A stretch of DNA of 64,000 nucleotides from Lithospermum erythrorhizon (Eukaryota; Streptophyta; Magnoliopsida; Boraginales; Boraginaceae). The stretch is taken from positions 620,001 through 684,000 of the forward strand of contig JADFUC010000188.1 of assembly GCA_019722365.1 (NCBI GenBank), read 5' to 3'. The translations under genes and the position numbers were made by a program. The notes beneath the pieces are model-generated. The model made no database searches, was not told the DNA's origin, and saw only the letters and a list, made by a program, of their open reading frames with translations. This document shows positions 61,646 through 64,000 of this stretch, piece by piece (positions within the stretch are counted from its first letter, which is position 1; every line of letters starts with the position of its first letter).

Positions 61646-62649
61646 ATGGAAATTATGGTTTCAACCTCTCCTTATTTAGCTGCCCCACCTGCATTTAACG
61701 TGAACAAGTACATTTTCCTATTACCAACAAATGAAGTAAGCCCCCTTCTTGCATGTTTGTTTAGCATTTATGGCAAATGGAATGTATTATTAAATGTCGA
61801 GACCGCAAAGTTAAGAGCTCCCAGCCACCCCTGTCCAGTAGCAACACTAAGGAGGTTAATTACAGGGAAATGTATTATTATTTCAATGGAAATTGGTCAA
61901 TTAACTAGTTGTGATTTTTCTATTTCAGGATGATGATGATTTGATGTGGCAAATGCAACTAGATCATGTGATACATTTGGTCCTTGGTGCTGCATTCTTG
62001 GGTACTTCACCTACAGATTAAGTTTTGCATTATTTTAAATTTCCCTTATGTTTAGAGTAAATACTACATAATTAGGAACAAAGGTTACGACATCCCCATG
62101 TTATGGGCAAACCGACTAAAAATACTACAGTTTATTTGATTCGCTTACGTGGTAGCTCTGATCTATATGAATGTCGGCAATTTCAGGGGTGCTAGTAATG
62201 ATGGTAACATTGATTCTGAAACTGTTGGTGAATTTGATAAGTTCTGGTGTGGAACAAGGGTTAATAGTTGAGACTGACTTCTTGTTGCCAAAACAAGTAG
62301 TTTCTTTCACATATGGGACATATGATGATCAAGTAGATGTTGAATCAGGAAAAGGAAGTTGTAGTTCCACAGAGGATTTGTATGATTGGAAGATATGTAC
62401 AATTTGCTATGATGAACAAAAATGTTGTTTTTTTGTTCCTTGTGGCCATTGTGTTACATGTGAAACTTGTGCCAACAGGTACAAATTTTTTTGTTTGAAC
62501 TTTTATCATATTTAAAATTTTGATTTTGTTACTGAGTTGATATATTTCAAATTTGATTGAATTTGTGCAGGATCATTGTTGGGGAAAATAAGACGTGCCC
62601 AATATGTCGTAGATCGATTCAAAGAGTAAAAAAAGTACTCATGACTTAG
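61646..62649 (+). CDS. Membrane-anchored RING-HC protein (APD-like E3 ubiquitin ligase), four coding exons
   Basis: Coding exons 61646-61735, 61929-62001, 62187-62478 and 62571-62649 join to 534 nt, 177 aa plus stop; all introns are GT..AG. Residues 44-72 form a hydrophobic segment (LVLGAAFLGVLVMMVTLILK) built across an exon junction, so the protein is probably membrane-anchored with the RING in the cytosol. The C-terminal RING has exact C3HC4 spacing: C125, C128, C140, H142, C146, C149, C161, C164, with PCGHC and CPICRRSIQRVKK. RING-HC proteins recruit E2 enzymes and transfer ubiquitin. The CFFVPCGHC core and basic tail recall plant APD (ABERRANT POLLEN DEVELOPMENT) ligases, which are much longer, so this may be a short relative or an N-terminally truncated copy. 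ATG 61646 is chosen because a stop lies 21 nt upstream in frame. Confidence 0.75.
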
Positions 62650-62784
62650 TATGTTTGTTACTGAGTTGATATATTTCAAATTTGATTGAATTTGTGCAGG
62701 ATTATTGTTGGGGATAATAAGACACGTGCCCAATATATCGTAGATCGATTCGAAGAGTAAAAAAAGTACTCATGACTTAGTATG
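62525..62784 (+). repeat. Tandem duplication of the RING gene's last intron end and last exon
   Basis: Unit 1 (62525-62653, 129 bp) contains the end of intron 3 with its TTTGTGCAG acceptor and the whole last coding exon. Unit 2 (62654-62784, 131 bp) repeats it with a few substitutions and a 2-nt insertion (AAGACACGTGCC for AAGACGTGCC). The second acceptor is intact (AG at 62698-62699), but the insertion shifts the frame before the final two zinc-binding cysteines. Confidence 0.95.
62700..62760 (+). pseudogene. Duplicated, frameshifted last exon of the RING gene
   Basis: If joined to the donor at 62478, the duplicate reads RIIVGDNKTRAQYIVDRFEE and stops at 62758-62760. The CPIC pair is lost, so the product would lack a complete RING. 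It is either a silent decayed copy or a source of an alternative isoform. Confidence 0.75.
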
Positions 62785-62929
62785 TTTTTACTGCATCCTT
62801 GAGTGGATCATTTGTTTTAGTTATGGTCCATTTCAAGAGGAAACAAGTTATTTTGAGGAGTTTCACTGTTTCAGCCTACTATCTACTAAAGCTACATAAG
62901 AATTTTGTCAGAATTTATTTATTTTAAAT
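62785..62929. other. Short spacer downstream of the RING gene
   Basis: AT-rich, presumably 3' UTR and flank. No clear AATAAA was singled out. Confidence 0.4.
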
Positions 62930-63072
62930 ATACGATATTCACACTCAAATACGTTATCAATATCCTTAATATACAATATACTCACACCGGAATATGTCAC
63001 CGAGTATTCAAGATACGCGATACTCCACACCGAAATACGCCACCGAAAGATTCAAGATACAGTGATACCAAT
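62930..63072. repeat. Minisatellite, 41-44-bp unit, three copies
   Basis: Units start ATACGATATTC (62930), ATACAATATACTC (62971) and ATACGCGATACTCC (63013); a partial unit starts at 63057. They share ACAC(C)(C/G)GAAATACG and ATTCAAG blocks. Confidence 0.8.
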
Positions 63073-63731
63073 AAACGCTTAAAGCTTATAACGCAATAAC
63101 ATAATTACTGAGTATAATAATATATATACATCTTTGTAATTTGACCCCTAAAAACTTAAAAATAATCAAACAAGTCCATAAAAATTTAAAAATTATAAAA
63201 TATGTCATTAAAGAATCTTAATAGCACCCTAACTTTCCACCTACTAAAATAGTGATAATGTACAGTCTTGTATGTTCTCTTTTTTGTTTTTAGTTATTCT
63301 TATCACCATAACAAGGTGATTGTAACTTCAACACATTATACATTGAAGAATTGTAATGATAGAATTCTACATTAATTTTATTTAGCATGTAATGGATATC
63401 AATATATCATTATATATTTATATCAATAGCTTAAGTAATTAGAGTTATTAATTCAGCTTGCTTGTTCGTAGGTAAATTTTTACTTCCGCCGATCACCAAA
63501 CGAACTCTATTCGGCTCGCTCACTGATATCGCATCAGTTTTAACTCCGAGCCTAAATTTCACTGATGACATTTCACTTTTTAGCATAGAGCTACACAAAG
63601 ATAATAGTAGGATAACATTATGCTATGGATATAACTAATAAAGTTAACAATGTGAATAGACAGTAGACAAGAGAAAATGTATTAATGAACTTTATTGCTT
63701 GATATTCAATACATTATAAGGGTATCTATTT
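63073..63731. other. Intergenic, nothing recognised
   Basis: AT-rich with no ORF or repeat boundary supported. Confidence 0.5.
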
Positions 63732-64000
63732 ATAGTTAAATTATTTAAAAGTCAATAACCAAAATTTAAAATTTAGAATATACCACATCCATCTCTAAAA
63801 GATCGTTCAATTTTCTTGTTCAATAGTAAAAATTATTTAAAACTCAACCGACAAAACTAAAGAATTATGAAGACTGCATACCACCTTCATCTCTAAAATA
63901 TTCATGAATTTTCTTTTTCAATAGTTAAAATTATTTAAAACTCAACCACCAAAATTCAAAATTTATAAATACTAAATATGACGTCGTTCTCTAAAAGATC
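63732..64000. repeat. Tandem repeat, 91-98-bp unit, cut by the window end
   Basis: Units start ATAGT(T)AAA(A)TTATTTAAAA at 63732, 63823 and 63921. Each runs through AACC.(A/C)CAAAA and CATCTCTAAAA. The array may be part of an LTR or satellite continuing beyond the window. Confidence 0.8.

Noticed and set aside
1..64000. CRISPR arrays, bacterial operons, phage modules
   Set aside because: Repeats here are tandem minisatellites or transposon ends without regular unique spacers, and gene structure is eukaryotic with introns.

Overview
The window reads as nuclear DNA from a eudicot plant, species not determined. It is AT-rich, its genes carry introns with GT..AG borders, and most of it is old, nested transposable-element sequence. 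I see no bacterial, organellar or viral gene block, no rRNA and no clean tRNA gene. Only two loci look like functional protein-coding genes, both on the + strand. The first, at 29954-32380, is a three-exon GH3 acyl-acid amido synthetase of the auxin-conjugating type. It encodes 600 aa with all three adenylation motifs, a TATA box and a poly(A) signal. The second, at 61646-62649, is a four-exon gene for a 177-aa membrane-anchored RING-HC protein with perfect C3HC4 spacing, resembling the C-terminus of plant APD-type E3 ligases.

Layout: 1-2.2 kb is AT-rich intergenic DNA with a 21-bp minisatellite. 2.2-9.5 kb is a minus-strand Ty1/copia element with a tRNA-iMet primer-binding site. It has no recognisable integrase, and the reverse-transcriptase YVDD box is destroyed. 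Its low-coordinate LTR is split by a 1.6-kb Pack-MULE (2400-4005) that has about 223-bp terminal inverted repeats, a 10-bp target duplication and a captured PPR gene fragment. 9.5-21.5 kb is non-coding degraded sequence with a 65-71-bp minisatellite and a tiny MITE. 21.5-27 kb holds two solo LTRs of one family, plus CACTA-like and hAT-like pieces. 27-33 kb is the GH3 gene with two MITEs upstream. 33.6-45.2 kb is an LTR retrotransposon of the same family as the solo LTRs, with a long internal region almost devoid of recognisable coding. 46-49.4 kb is a decayed minus-strand LINE. 49.9-51 kb is an unidentified minus-strand pseudogene. 51.6-52 kb is CCGAA-rich sequence with a (TA)19 microsatellite. 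52.3-58 kb is an inverted-repeat element whose left arm is split by a 3.2-kb LTR-like insertion. 58-64 kb carries the RING gene and several minisatellites.

The two genes have no evident functional link. GH3 enzymes conjugate auxin to amino acids and damp auxin signalling; the RING protein probably acts as a membrane ubiquitin ligase. The most informative features are the nested insertions, whose order can be read (copia, then Pack-MULE; inverted-repeat element, then LTR-like insert), and a tandem duplication of the RING gene's last exon that creates a second splice acceptor leading to a RING-dead C-terminus. Homology calls rest on reading translated sequence by eye; no database search was run.
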